A DNA stretch of 64,000 nt from Mycolicibacterium moriokaense (GCF_003347205.1 NZ_QQBJ01000009.1:124001-188000), one strand, 5' to 3'; shown: positions 9,165 through 18,787, counted from the first letter of the stretch. The notes: generated by a model from the letters alone, not told the origin. Translations and numbers: made by a program.

Positions 9165-10982
9165 TTGAGTGCGCATAGAAGCGGTGGCGACCCGGACGAC
9201 AACGGCGCGTCACCTGGCGCTGACGAGCAACGGCGCCGGCTGAGACCTCGACGGTGGCACCTGGCCGCAATCGCGGGTCTGCTGTTGGTCGCCGTCGCGT
9301 TCGCCTGTTGGCTTGGCTTTGAGGCCCTCCACGCGAAGTCGAACCTCGAGAGGGCACGCCAGAACGCGCAACAGGCCAAGGAAGCGCTGTTAAGAGGGGA
9401 CGTCGAGGACGCCACCAAATCGGTCACTGGGGCGCTTGCAGATGCCCAGGGCGCCCGGGATGCGACGCACTCGCTGCCGTGGCGCATAGCGGCAGTGGTG
9501 CCGTGGTTAGGGGGCCCGTTCGAAGCCGGTCAACAGATATCTGATGTGGTCTTGGGCCTGGTGGACGATGTCTTGCAGCCCGCGGTCCATGTCGGACAAG
9601 CGATCTCACCGGACCGGTTACTTGAAGGCGGCCACATCGATGTGCAACTGCTGCGCGAAGCTGCTCCTCAGCTGAGCCAGATATCAACGGCCGCAGCAAA
9701 CCTCGATGTTCAGGCCAAGGCGATCTCAGACCCTCACTATCTTTCCGTGATGCGCACCGCCCGCACGGACCTTCAAGCGCAAACCTCTGACCTAGCCAAA
9801 TTGCTCGACCACACGGCCGTGGCCGCGCGTCTGGCGCCCTCCATGATGGGCGCTGATGGTCCCCGCACCTACTTCATGGGATTTCAGACCAACGCCGAAG
9901 CACGCGGAACCGGCGGCCTGCTCGGCGCGTTTGGGATCCTTCGGTTCGACAACGGGACTCCGACCGTCGAGACGCTCGGACAGAACAATGAGCTGAACAA
10001 ACCGTTCGCCCCGATCGATCTCGGACGGGACTACACCGACCAATACGGGTTCAACGACCCAACCACTGATTGGCGAACGAGCAACTTGAGTCCACATTTC
10101 CCGTATACGGCTCAAATTTGGAAATCCATGTGGGAGCAGCAATCCGGAACCACCGTGGACGGCGTAATCGCGATCGACCCGGTCGCGCTGAGCTACATTC
10201 TGGCTGCCACAGGGCCGGTCACGATGCCCGACGGCGAGACGATCACCGCCGACAACGTCGTCGAGCTCACCGAATCGACGGCCTACACCCGTTTCGCCGA
10301 CGACAACGGTGCGCGCAAGCAGTATCTCCAGGACATCGCCGGCGAAGTTGTGAGAAAAATGACCGAACCGGTGTCTTCGCCGCGCCTACTGCTCGAAGCC
10401 CTCGGGAAAGCGGTCAGTCAGGGGCGCATCGCAGTGTGGAGTTCGTCACCACCTGAACAGCAGATTCTGGAGGAAACCCCGCTCGGCCACACGGTTCCAG
10501 AAGACGCGTCGCCGTATGCCGCGGTGGTGATCAACAACCTCGGCGGGAACAAGCTCGACTACTACCTCACGAGACAGATCGAGTACACCGCCGCCGCCTG
10601 TGACGGTGCAACCAGAAATTCCTCCGTCACAGTTCGATTGACAAACAAGGTATCGCCTGGCGGATTACCCGACTACGTCGCAGCCAACAATGAGATCCCA
10701 GTCGACGTTCCGCACGGCACCAACTTGGCGTGGGTTTCTCTCCTAGCGACAAAGAACGCCAAGCTCACCAAAGCCACCGTCAACGGCGAACCATTGACGA
10801 TCGTCAACGGCGCGGAACGTGGACACCCAATTTACAACGCACAAGTCGCAATAGAGCCGGGCAGCTCAATCGAACTGCGTTACGAATTGAACGAGCCAAC
10901 CGCTTCTGGGCTTGCCCGCGTCCCGATACAACCACTCGTAGACAGCGTCACCCCGAAGGTCGAGGTGCCCGCATGCCCGTGA
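9165..10982 (+). CDS. DUF4012 domain-containing membrane-anchored protein
   Basis: Predicted 605 aa from a TTG at 9165; the exact start is uncertain. A basic cytoplasmic N-terminus is followed by one transmembrane helix (HLAAIAGLLLVAVAFACWL) and a large extracytoplasmic part beginning with a coiled-coil-like region (about residues 50-100). The central segment YFMGFQTNAEARGTGGLLG is typical of DUF4012. DUF4012 proteins recur in actinobacterial and cyanobacterial exopolysaccharide loci, but their biochemical role is unknown. It heads a tightly spaced rightward set with the AlgD-like gene 19 bases downstream. Confidence 0.82.
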   Translation: MSAHRSGGDPDDNGASPGADEQRRRLRPRRWHLAAIAGLLLVAVAFACWLGFEALHAKSNLERARQNAQQAKEALLRGDVEDATKSVTGALADAQGARDATHSLPWRIAAVVPWLGGPFEAGQQISDVVLGLVDDVLQPAVHVGQAISPDRLLEGGHIDVQLLREAAPQLSQISTAAANLDVQAKAISDPHYLSVMRTARTDLQAQTSDLAKLLDHTAVAARLAPSMMGADGPRTYFMGFQTNAEARGTGGLLGAFGILRFDNGTPTVETLGQNNELNKPFAPIDLGRDYTDQYGFNDPTTDWRTSNLSPHFPYTAQIWKSMWEQQSGTTVDGVIAIDPVALSYILAATGPVTMPDGETITADNVVELTESTAYTRFADDNGARKQYLQDIAGEVVRKMTEPVSSPRLLLEALGKAVSQGRIAVWSSSPPEQQILEETPLGHTVPEDASPYAAVVINNLGGNKLDYYLTRQIEYTAAACDGATRNSSVTVRLTNKVSPGGLPDYVAANNEIPVDVPHGTNLAWVSLLATKNAKLTKATVNGEPLTIVNGAERGHPIYNAQVAIEPGSSIELRYELNEPTASGLARVPIQPLVDSVTPKVEVPACP

Positions 10983-11001
10983 TTGGGCGAAGCCGACTGC
11001 C

Positions 11002-12318
11002 ATGAGGGTAAGCGTCTTCGGACTCGGCTATGTCGGCACGGTGACCGCGGTTTGCCTTGCGAATCAAGGCCACAGCGTCATCGGCATAGACGTGAATGCA
11101 GACAAAGTCGACTCGATCAATCGTGGACAATCGCCGATCGTCGAACCTGGTGTGCCGGAAGCGCTTCGCGCCGCATTAGACAGCGGATCGCTCTGTGCGA
11201 CCGAAGACGTGGCCGATGCCGTAGCCAGAACCGACGTCAGCCTCGTTTGTGTCGGCACTCCGAGTAATCCAAACGGCAGCTTGAACGTCGAACAGGTGAT
11301 GCGCGCGACAAGTCAGATCGGTTCCGCTCTACGATCAAAAGTCCACTACCACGGCATTGCGGTACGGAGCACAGTCCTTCCTGGAACGGTCCAGCGGGTT
11401 GTTGCTGTCATCGAAGAGTTTTCGGCGAAAACAGTCGGTGTCGACTTTGGTGTGGCGGCGAACCCAGAGTTCCTCCGGGAGGGAACATCTATCCAGGACT
11501 TCTGCCAACCCCCCTTCACCATAGTCGGTACAGACGACGATCGAATGGTCCACATGTTGGAGGAGCTCTACCGGACGGTGCCAGCGCCAATCCATCGCGT
11601 TCAAGTGAAAGAGGCCGAGCTCCTCAAGTACGTGTCCAACTCGTTCCACGCGTTGAAGGTCACTTTCGCTAACGAAATCGGCGCCATCAGTAAGGTTCTC
11701 GGTGTCGACAGCCACACCGTCATGGAGATTTTCGCTCAGGACACAAAGTTGAACATTTCACCCAGCTACCTGCGCCCCGGATTTGCCTTTGGAGGCTCCT
11801 GCCTTCCCAAGGACGTGCGGGCGATCACCCACGAAGCACGAACGCTTGACGTCTCGACGCCGCTGCTGAATTCGATCATCCCCAGCAACAACATTCAGAT
11901 CGAGCGCGTCATCGACTGGATAGTCGATAAGAAGAAGAAATCGATCGGCGTCCTCGGACTCAGCTTCAAGAGCGGTACTGACGATCTACGCGAGAGCCCG
12001 ATCGTGAAAGTGGTGGAAACGCTCCTGGGAAAAGGCTACTCCGTGGCGATATACGACCCGTTCGTCAATCTGTCGAAACTCCACGGGGCCAACAGAAGCT
12101 ACATCGAGCGCGAGATACCTCACATCTCGTCGCTCATGAGAGACCATCCCGAAGACGTGCTCGACCATGCGGATGTCGTCGTCATCGCCAATAAAGGTGC
12201 TTGGAACAAGGACACACCGACCGCCCTCACACGTGACCATCTGATCTTAGATCTCGTTCGCGTGTCAACCCGTGATTCGGAACTCTCGACGGAACGCTAT
12301 GAAGGCATTGGCTGGTAA
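11002..12318 (+). CDS. GDP-mannose 6-dehydrogenase (AlgD-like)
   Basis: Predicted 438 aa, the usual length for the UDP-glucose/GDP-mannose dehydrogenase family. It should oxidise C6 of a nucleotide sugar twice with NAD+ to give a nucleotide-uronic acid. The NAD fold starts SVFGLGYVGTVTAVCL; the active-site motif FAFGGSCLPKD has its cysteine at about residue 267, as in Pseudomonas AlgD. Several stretches agree with what I recall of AlgD (VVRSTVLPGT-like, KVTFANEIG, GLSFKSGTDDLRESP), which favours GDP-mannose over UDP-sugars. It overlaps the following glycosyltransferase by 20 bases. The product would supply a mannuronic-acid-type residue to the block A polymer. Confidence 0.88.
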   Translation: MRVSVFGLGYVGTVTAVCLANQGHSVIGIDVNADKVDSINRGQSPIVEPGVPEALRAALDSGSLCATEDVADAVARTDVSLVCVGTPSNPNGSLNVEQVMRATSQIGSALRSKVHYHGIAVRSTVLPGTVQRVVAVIEEFSAKTVGVDFGVAANPEFLREGTSIQDFCQPPFTIVGTDDDRMVHMLEELYRTVPAPIHRVQVKEAELLKYVSNSFHALKVTFANEIGAISKVLGVDSHTVMEIFAQDTKLNISPSYLRPGFAFGGSCLPKDVRAITHEARTLDVSTPLLNSIIPSNNIQIERVIDWIVDKKKKSIGVLGLSFKSGTDDLRESPIVKVVETLLGKGYSVAIYDPFVNLSKLHGANRSYIEREIPHISSLMRDHPEDVLDHADVVVIANKGAWNKDTPTALTRDHLILDLVRVSTRDSELSTERYEGIGW

Positions 12319-13525
12319 GCACGCCGTTCTCATCGTCGAGAATGAGGCGGTGCCATTTGATCGCCGTATGTGGAACATCAGTAAGGCACTTCGCGAGTTC
12401 GGTTCCGATGTATCAGTTATTTGTCCTATGTATGGGAAAGACACTGAGCGCGCGATTTGCATAGACGGCATCTCTATCAGGCGGTACAAGAACACTTTCG
12501 CGAATGGTTCTGTCGCAAGCTACTTGAGGGAGTACACGACGGCCATCGTAAAAACGCTGGCATTACTTCACCGCGTACTTTTACAGTCGAAGAGAGTGGA
12601 TATCGTCCACGTCGCGAACCCTCCCGACATCTTCTGGCCTCTTGCGCTCTATCTGCGGCTCTACGGCATAAGGTTCATCTTCGACGAACACGATCTTGCG
12701 CCGGAAGCCTACCTCAGCAGATTCGATAGAACAGAACGGAGCGGAGGTGTCCTGTTTACTGCTCAGAAGTTGTTTCAGCGGCTGTCGTACCGCTTTTCAG
12801 ACGCTATCATCTCGACAAATGAATCCTACCGCAGCAGAGCCCTCGAGATTGACCCGAAGAATGCTTTGAAAACCTTTGTAGTTCGCAACGGCCCAGATAC
12901 CCGCGAATTTTCGACGCGCCCCTCGAATGCGGAGCTGCGAAAGGGCTACAAGTACATGGCGGCCTATATTGGCGTCATGGCTGTTCAGGATGGCGTCGAA
13001 TACATTATCCGGGCCGTCGACGAGCTCGTAAACCGCCGAGACTTTCGGGATATCCTTGTCTACCTCATCGGTAGCGGTGACGATTGGCTTCGACTGAAGC
13101 AACTTACCGAGGAGTTGCGGCTCGACGATTTCATCGTCTTGACGGGAAGAGTTCCGGACGAGTGCGCGCTTGAAATCCTCTCGACCGCGGATATATGTCT
13201 CTCTCCAGACCCCTCAAGCCCACTCAATGACCTGTCGACGATGACAAAGATCATGGAGTATATGGCGCTGGGCAAGCCTATCGTCTCGTTCGACTTGAAG
13301 GAAGCTCGTTTCTCGGCCGGCGACAGCGCACTCTATGTCAAGAACAACGATGCTGTCGCATTCGCGGACGGCATTCTCAAGCTTTTGGGCGATCCCGATG
13401 GCTGTCGCAAGATGTCTGGGGTGGGCAGGGCACGAGTGGACTCGATGCTGTCCTGGCAGAAGCAATCGGTGAACCTGCTGAACGCATATCAATTCGTGCT
13501 GTCCAAGAAACCAGGACGCTCATGA
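12299..13525 (+). CDS. Glycosyltransferase family 4
   Basis: Predicted 408 aa from the ATG at 12299 (MKALAGKHAVLIVENEAVP), which overlaps the dehydrogenase stop by 20 bases; an earlier in-frame start at 12272 is less likely. GT-B fold: the N-terminal domain has DEHDLAPEAY and the C-terminal donor-binding domain has IGSGDDWLRLKQL, then LSPDPSSPLNDLSTMTKIMEYMALGKPIV, the retaining GT4 E-X7-E region. It probably adds a sugar to a polyprenyl-linked intermediate on the cytoplasmic face. Donor and acceptor cannot be told from sequence. Confidence 0.85.
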   Translation: MKALAGKHAVLIVENEAVPFDRRMWNISKALREFGSDVSVICPMYGKDTERAICIDGISIRRYKNTFANGSVASYLREYTTAIVKTLALLHRVLLQSKRVDIVHVANPPDIFWPLALYLRLYGIRFIFDEHDLAPEAYLSRFDRTERSGGVLFTAQKLFQRLSYRFSDAIISTNESYRSRALEIDPKNALKTFVVRNGPDTREFSTRPSNAELRKGYKYMAAYIGVMAVQDGVEYIIRAVDELVNRRDFRDILVYLIGSGDDWLRLKQLTEELRLDDFIVLTGRVPDECALEILSTADICLSPDPSSPLNDLSTMTKIMEYMALGKPIVSFDLKEARFSAGDSALYVKNNDAVAFADGILKLLGDPDGCRKMSGVGRARVDSMLSWQKQSVNLLNAYQFVLSKKPGRS

Positions 13526-13568
13526 TTGGTAATCGTTCACTGACGAGCCTGCTTGGGGGTGACATACA

Positions 13569-14240
13569 TTGCTTCGCCGCCTGTTCAATGTTGTAATCCG
13601 CCCCCCTTATAAATGGGCGCGCGACGGAGCCACCGAGTTGGTCTTCGACAAGCGTCTGGGAGTGCGGACCGCAGGAGAGATACAACTCGACGAACTTGGG
13701 CTAGCCGCTGAGGGGCGGGAGCGCTACAAGGGCGTGCCGTGGCTTATGCTCCGGCGGATTCTCCCGCAGCACACGGTCACTGCGGACGACGTCTTCATCG
13801 ACATCGGCTCCGGCATGGGTCGCGCCTTGTTGGTGGCGGGCAGGTACCCGTTCCGGCGAGTGATCGGTGTCGAGCTATCATCCGAACTGAACAGCATCGC
13901 GCAGCAGAACATCGATCACCTCGGACCCCGGCTGCGGTGCAAGGACGTCACGGTGATCACTGCTGACGCAACGGAATACCAGATTCCGGACGACGTCACC
14001 GTCGTGTTCATGGCAAACCCGTTCCAGGGCATCATCTTTCAGACCGTCATCGAAAACATCTTGAAGTCCTGTGACCGCACTCCGCGCAATTTGCGGATCG
14101 TGTACGTAAATCCACGCGAAGAGGCCTTCCTCCTGTCGACCGGGCGAATTCGTCTACTCCGACGGATCCGCGGATACCGTCCTGGACGGGATTGGTCGCG
14201 GTCGAACTCCGCCAAGTTGTATGAGGTCCGACCCCAATGA
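13569..14240 (+). CDS. Class I SAM-dependent methyltransferase
   Basis: Predicted 223 aa from a TTG at 13569. The SAM-binding glycine motif VFIDIGSGMGRALL (near residue 78) and the acidic IGVELSSEL after the next strand are clear; MANPFQG occupies the catalytic-loop position. It resembles small class I methyltransferases in glycan loci. The target could be a sugar hydroxyl of the repeat unit. It lies 43 bases downstream of the GT4 gene. Confidence 0.75.
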   Translation: MLRRLFNVVIRPPYKWARDGATELVFDKRLGVRTAGEIQLDELGLAAEGRERYKGVPWLMLRRILPQHTVTADDVFIDIGSGMGRALLVAGRYPFRRVIGVELSSELNSIAQQNIDHLGPRLRCKDVTVITADATEYQIPDDVTVVFMANPFQGIIFQTVIENILKSCDRTPRNLRIVYVNPREEAFLLSTGRIRLLRRIRGYRPGRDWSRSNSAKLYEVRPQ

Positions 14241-14288
14241 AAGTGATCTCGTACGCCACCCGTCAGCGCAGCAACCAAGGCCTGTCAA

Positions 14289-15428
14289 GTGCAGCCCGCT
14301 TCCGATGAATTCCGCGGCGAGCGGCAATCATATGCCGTCGAGTTGACGCGACGGCCTTCGCCCGCCGCAGTCACCGACTGGGACGAACTTGTCCGTCAAT
14401 CTCCCGGGAGTGACGTCGCGCAATTGTCAGCGTGGGCGGGCGTGCGTCGTTCGGCGGGCTTCGAGCCGCTGTATGTCTTTATCCGGCGAGACCGGGATCT
14501 CGTCGCGGGTGCACTGGTGATGGGCCAGAGATTGCCTGTCGTCGGCGAAGTCGGCTATGTACCGTACGGGCCCGTAATCTCCGATGACGCGGACAGGGGC
14601 GGGGTAATCACCGAAATAACCGCCGCTTTAAGCGGTCTGGCTCTTCGAACTATCAAGATGCTCTTCATTCAGCCCCCACTCGGCGGGGATGACATCAGCC
14701 TCGAACTCCAGAGACGGGGCTTTCGGCCATCTGGTGCGGGTATCGCGCCAGTTGCTTCCTTGCGCCTAGATCTAGCACGCTGCGAAGAAGATCTTCGGGC
14801 AGGGCTGCGGAAGCGCCTTCGCACGTGGACGAGAAGCTGGCCTAAACGTGGAGTCCACGTCCGCCGCGGAACACAAGACGACATCGCGCTATTCGCGCGA
14901 TTGCACGCTGCCACTGCAGTACATCAAGGCTTCGAGCCGCTGACGTACGACTATTTGGCCACACTCTACGAAGTGCTGTCACCTCTAGGGCACGTAGAGT
15001 TGTTCATCGGCGAAATCAACGGTCGTCCGGTCGCTGGGCGTTTGTACAGCAGCTGCGGAGGGGTGCTGAAGCTGCGCTTCGCGGGCATGGATCGCGATGA
15101 GGAGGCCACCCGATTGAGTGTTCCAGCAGCAGTCGAGTGGGAGACGATCCGATGGGCAAAGGCCAACGGTTATCGATGGTTTGACTTCGGCGGGATCAAG
15201 GACTCGGCAGTCGCGATACTCGAGAGCGAGGGTTCCAGCTCGCCCGACCTGCGGAGTATCGACGCATTCAAGGCGACATTTGGGGGAACACCGTTTCGAT
15301 ATCCGACACCCGTCGAGATCATATCCCCACGGTTGATCCGGGCCGGCTACGACTTCGCTAGGCGTTGGCCCGCTGGACAGCACTTGGCCGAGAGGACATA
15401 TACCCGGCTTCGGGTCGGTCGCAGATGA
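14289..15428 (+). CDS. FemAB/BioF2-like GNAT acyltransferase
   Basis: Predicted 379 aa from a GTG at 14289. It has the double-GNAT layout of FemABX proteins: an N-terminal half with SDVAQLSAWAGVRRSAGFEP, and a C-terminal half with LYSSCGGVLKLRFAG, NGYRWFDFGGIKD and FKATFGG, the last two being typical FemAB signatures. FemAB enzymes transfer amino acids from tRNA to peptidoglycan, whereas homologues in polysaccharide loci are thought to acylate amino sugars. It closes the rightward set and converges on the FkbM gene with only 8 bases between stops. Confidence 0.78.
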   Translation: MQPASDEFRGERQSYAVELTRRPSPAAVTDWDELVRQSPGSDVAQLSAWAGVRRSAGFEPLYVFIRRDRDLVAGALVMGQRLPVVGEVGYVPYGPVISDDADRGGVITEITAALSGLALRTIKMLFIQPPLGGDDISLELQRRGFRPSGAGIAPVASLRLDLARCEEDLRAGLRKRLRTWTRSWPKRGVHVRRGTQDDIALFARLHAATAVHQGFEPLTYDYLATLYEVLSPLGHVELFIGEINGRPVAGRLYSSCGGVLKLRFAGMDRDEEATRLSVPAAVEWETIRWAKANGYRWFDFGGIKDSAVAILESEGSSSPDLRSIDAFKATFGGTPFRYPTPVEIISPRLIRAGYDFARRWPAGQHLAERTYTRLRVGRR

Positions 15429-15436
15429 TGACGCAC

Positions 15437-16237
15437 CTAGCCTTCTGCACTTTGGCCGTCCGGAATGAACATGAAGTCCGCCACATAGCCATGAGGCGCC
15501 GAGTACGGCACAAACTTCGAATCCAGATAGCCCAACTGATGGCGGTTGACATCGAATTGGTCGACAGAATGCGAACCATGAGAATCGAGGAAGTAAGCGG
15601 AGTATCCGACGCTGACTAGGCGTTCAATGAGATCCGTTACCGGAGTTGTGCGGTAACGCTGCTCAATCTCCATGACAAGGACTGGGCGATCTCGATTGAT
15701 GATTCCCCAAGCGCCTGCGATGACCGCATCCTCGTGACCTTCGACATCGCATTTTATGAAACTGACTCGGCGCTCCGTAGTGTCGATCAACTCATCGAGT
15801 CTCGCTGTCGGCACACTCACTTGATAACAATCGACGTCAACTGTGGGGCGAAAAGTCGCGAGCGCAGCGAGGCGTTGGTCTTGATAAAGAGGGACCTGCA
15901 GAATCGCCTCTCCAGCTGCATCAGAAAGGCCCACGGGATGCACGGTGATATTTGGCCTACTTTTGGCCAGCGCACCCAAGCTCTGGATATTTCCCGGGTA
16001 TGGCTCAATGCAGTGCACACAGCCGTTTGCACCCACTCGTCTCGACATCAACCACGTGTACACGCCGCGGTTGGCACCAATGTCGACCACGGTGTCGGCG
16101 CGTCGGACGTATCTCCGGATGATTGCAGGCATGTGGTCGTGCTGCATTCGCCTTTTGATCAAGCGTAATCTGACGCTCAGTCGCGGATCGATGGCATCGA
16201 CTCTTCGTTCCAGGCGGTTCACGCTCGTCCTCTCCAC
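15437..16237 (-). CDS. FkbM family methyltransferase
   Basis: Predicted 266 aa from a GTG at 16237 (a second GTG, starting VNRLERR, lies 5 codons in). The SAM motif is VVDIGANRGVYTWL, followed by VHCIEPYPGN and the FkbM signature FIKCDVEGHEDAVI near residue 160. FkbM enzymes O-methylate sugars or polyketides. It is the last gene of the long leftward operon and probably methylates the block A glycan. Confidence 0.85.
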   Translation of the reverse strand: MERTSVNRLERRVDAIDPRLSVRLRLIKRRMQHDHMPAIIRRYVRRADTVVDIGANRGVYTWLMSRRVGANGCVHCIEPYPGNIQSLGALAKSRPNITVHPVGLSDAAGEAILQVPLYQDQRLAALATFRPTVDVDCYQVSVPTARLDELIDTTERRVSFIKCDVEGHEDAVIAGAWGIINRDRPVLVMEIEQRYRTTPVTDLIERLVSVGYSAYFLDSHGSHSVDQFDVNRHQLGYLDSKFVPYSAPHGYVADFMFIPDGQSAEG

Positions 16238-16264
16238 TGCGGGGTTCCGCTACCAGCGTCGCCA

Positions 16265-17053
16265 TCACCAAGTGCGCCAAGGCTGTGCCGAAAGGTTGGC
16301 CTCAACCCTGCCAATGTATTCCGCTGCCAGCTGGTCTTTCCAATAGCCAGAGAAATGCCATCCAATACAACCCCAGATATCGCCTGGACTGTAGTTCTGA
16401 TCGTTTAGATATATCGCCATGCCCTCATAGCACGCCCGTATGGCGGCAAGTCCATAATCCAGATTGAAACTGGTGCTACGCTGCGAATACGGATAGGACC
16501 CTGGACGATATGTGGCTTTGATCTGCAGCAGTCCGAAGCTTGTCGGGCAAGGAGCGACGTAATCGCCGACACACAGGCTTTGGTCATCTACGTAGTCCCC
16601 CAGTTTGTCCTGTCGCCAATTGCTCTCGCCGACCGCGATGGCCCGGACGATCTGTGCGTCGATACCCCATTTGCAAGCAGCCCACCTGATTATTTCGTCA
16701 GTAGTCCCCTCGAACTGCCCGTCGATCCGCGAAACGATTTGCGCATTCACTCGACCGTCGAAGTAATTTGGCCAGGGCGGCAAATCAATGGGGTCGGGCG
16801 CGAGCGTGTGGTTGGCCTCATAATTTTCCGGCCTCGGCTCCCACGGGTCACGTTCGAGTTTCCTGGCGCACTCGGCACCCGACGGAAGCTGAGCGCCGGG
16901 AGGCATTGTCTCCGTAGAGGCAGTAGCGATATTCGGAGAAGCCTCCGCGGCAGACACACCTGCAGCGACCAACAGCACGCACGCTGCCAAAGTCGCAAGC
17001 CCCAACGGCCGTAATAGCGAGCGGAGAGCTCGTGCCGGCGTAGCTACGAACAT
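16265..17053 (-). CDS. Secreted lysozyme-fold (SLT-like) glycosidase or lyase
   Basis: Predicted 262 aa from MFVATPARAL at 17053; a longer frame back to 17143 is less likely because it runs into the upstream gene. A signal peptide (LGLATLAACVLLVAAGVSAA) precedes about 80 linker residues and a lysozyme-like domain with the catalytic-type Glu in IVRAIAVGESNW, then SFGLLQIKATYRPG and LAAIRACYEGM, as in lytic transglycosylases. Four cysteines in the domain may form disulfides. Because it lies inside a polysaccharide operon, it may cut the secreted polymer, or open peptidoglycan for its passage. Confidence 0.75.
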   Translation of the reverse strand: MFVATPARALRSLLRPLGLATLAACVLLVAAGVSAAEASPNIATASTETMPPGAQLPSGAECARKLERDPWEPRPENYEANHTLAPDPIDLPPWPNYFDGRVNAQIVSRIDGQFEGTTDEIIRWAACKWGIDAQIVRAIAVGESNWRQDKLGDYVDDQSLCVGDYVAPCPTSFGLLQIKATYRPGSYPYSQRSTSFNLDYGLAAIRACYEGMAIYLNDQNYSPGDIWGCIGWHFSGYWKDQLAAEYIGRVEANLSAQPWRTW

Positions 17054-17078
17054 GTTCAACTCCACGTCGCGGTGATGG

Positions 17079-18140
17079 TCAAGCGAAGTAGCGGTACAGA
17101 AGGGCGCCCGCGCCCTCGGTGATGTGGTCAGGCACCTCGTCATCGGTCAACAGGCGGGTCAGCTCGCCGAGCAGTTGGCCGGCACCTCGGCGATCGATCG
17201 CACTCCAGTTTCTCGACCTTAATGTCACGATGCGACGCTCCTCACTCGCCCATTTACGCTTGTACGCCACCAGTCCGGGCTGATCGAAATCACTGAGGCC
17301 CCAATCCAACATGCGCAACTTGCGCTCGGACGCCCACTGCAACGCACCCCAAGCCAGCGCGTCGTTGGGCCTCAGCCCCAACGTGCCCGCCAGCGAGGCA
17401 CCGAACTTGTAGTAGAGCGTGTCGTTCCAGATGAGATAGACAGCACCGGCAATCAGGTCACCGTCGACATGTGCGAGCAGCGTGACGACGCCGTCATACC
17501 TAGAGAACTCCTGCCATATCTTCTCGAATAGGCCAAGCGGCTGGGCCAATAGGCCGTATTTGTACTTACGCAGCGACACGTGTAGCCCGTGGTAGCTGCG
17601 GACGGCATCAATCCGGGTTGACGCCTCGACACGTACTCCAGCTCGATCAGCAGCGGCGATGTTCCGCCGCGCAGCCGGTTTGAACCTGTTGTATATCTCG
17701 GAGATTGGATCGCTCAGCGGCGTACAGTGCCAGGCTGCCTCGCCTGCTCGAGCCAACCTGGCGTCAGTCCTCGGAAGCGCAGCGTCCAGGCAGCGAATCT
17801 GAATTGGCGCGTCGGAGCACAACGCATCCTCTACGAGAGACGACCAGGTCGTCAGATCGGCCACTATCGGCTCGGCTCGATCAGAGAACGGCAGGCTGAT
17901 CAGGCGGTCGCCGCGGATGTCGCTAATCGGCACCCACGTGAAGCCGTCGGTCGGGCAGCCTGCGGCGTCGGCGACGATTCGCGCCTCCGGGGTGAATCCG
18001 TAGGTCTCCGATACCGCTCGGATCCACGGCGGTGAGGTGAACAGGCTGCCCTCGGATCTCATTGCCAACGTTTGCCAACGCGGATCAGTTCGAGGATCTG
18101 TGGCGATCACGGCCGGCGTCGACGGCATCGCCGCACTCAT
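17079..18140 (-). CDS. FemAB/BioF2-like GNAT acyltransferase (second copy type)
   Basis: Predicted 353 aa. GNAT-type acyltransferase with the middle signature FKPAARRNIAAADRAGVRVE and the C-terminal LYYKFGASL plus KLRMLDWGLSDFDQPGLVAYKRKW, both usual in FemAB-like proteins of exopolysaccharide loci. It differs clearly from the protein at 14289-15428. Its start overlaps the stop of the sugar-phosphate transferase by 4 bases (ATGA), indicating translational coupling. Likely role: acyl or aminoacyl transfer to an amino sugar, by inference only. Confidence 0.75.
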   Translation of the reverse strand: MSAAMPSTPAVIATDPRTDPRWQTLAMRSEGSLFTSPPWIRAVSETYGFTPEARIVADAAGCPTDGFTWVPISDIRGDRLISLPFSDRAEPIVADLTTWSSLVEDALCSDAPIQIRCLDAALPRTDARLARAGEAAWHCTPLSDPISEIYNRFKPAARRNIAAADRAGVRVEASTRIDAVRSYHGLHVSLRKYKYGLLAQPLGLFEKIWQEFSRYDGVVTLLAHVDGDLIAGAVYLIWNDTLYYKFGASLAGTLGLRPNDALAWGALQWASERKLRMLDWGLSDFDQPGLVAYKRKWASEERRIVTLRSRNWSAIDRRGAGQLLGELTRLLTDDEVPDHITEGAGALLYRYFA

Positions 18141-18787
18141 CGCGCACCGCCTCCGGGGAGCAGCAGCACCGGCACAGTCCGTGCCAGAATCGCGATGTCA
18201 CCCAACAGTGTCTGATGGTGGGCGTAGTCGACATCGAGCCGAAGCATGTCGAGTGTGCCCATCGCACTGCGACCGCTTACCTGCCAAAGCCCTGTTAGGC
18301 CAGGCCGAACAGCAAACCGCTCGTCGAACTCAGTCGGAAACATCTCTGCTTCCCACTCCAAACAGGGCCGTGGTCCGACCAATGTCATATCCCCAAGCAG
18401 AACGTTGAACAGCTGCGGAAGCTCGTCCATGCTGGTGCGACGCAAGAACGAACCGAACCGCGTGATGCGGGCGTCATTGTCAAGCTTCCAACTGCCGCCG
18501 CTGGAGGTATCCTCGCCGCGCAGCTCATCGGCGATCATCTTGCGATGCACCGCGTCGTCGCCGCCCAATCGCATCGTCCGAAACTTGTAGAAAGAGAACG
18601 ACTCTCGGTCGAATCCAACCCGGCGCTGTACAAAGAGGGCCGGACCTGGACTTGTCAACCTGATGACAATGGCGATGATGACCATCGGCACGCAAAGCGC
18701 GAGAAGTGCCGTCGCTGCGATCATAATGTCAGCCGCCCGGCGTGCCGCCCCTGCGCTCGCCGCGGTCCAGCGCTCAGCCCGTGGCAT
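18137..18787 (-). CDS. Undecaprenyl-phosphate sugar-phosphate transferase (short WcaJ type)
   Basis: Predicted 216 aa, the size of the catalytic domain alone. It should start the repeat unit by moving sugar-1-phosphate from a nucleotide sugar to a polyprenyl phosphate at the inner membrane face. One N-terminal hydrophobic helix (ADIMIAATALLALCVPM) is followed by the family blocks FYKFRTM, RITRFGSFLRRTSMDELPQL, LVGPRP and PGLTGLWQVSGRS. It overlaps the polymerase-like gene by 14 bases and the FemAB-like gene by 4. A second, longer initiating transferase is at 27680-29290. Confidence 0.9.
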   Translation of the reverse strand: MPRAERWTAASAGAARRAADIMIAATALLALCVPMVIIAIVIRLTSPGPALFVQRRVGFDRESFSFYKFRTMRLGGDDAVHRKMIADELRGEDTSSGGSWKLDNDARITRFGSFLRRTSMDELPQLFNVLLGDMTLVGPRPCLEWEAEMFPTEFDERFAVRPGLTGLWQVSGRSAMGTLDMLRLDVDYAHHQTLLGDIAILARTVPVLLLPGGGAR

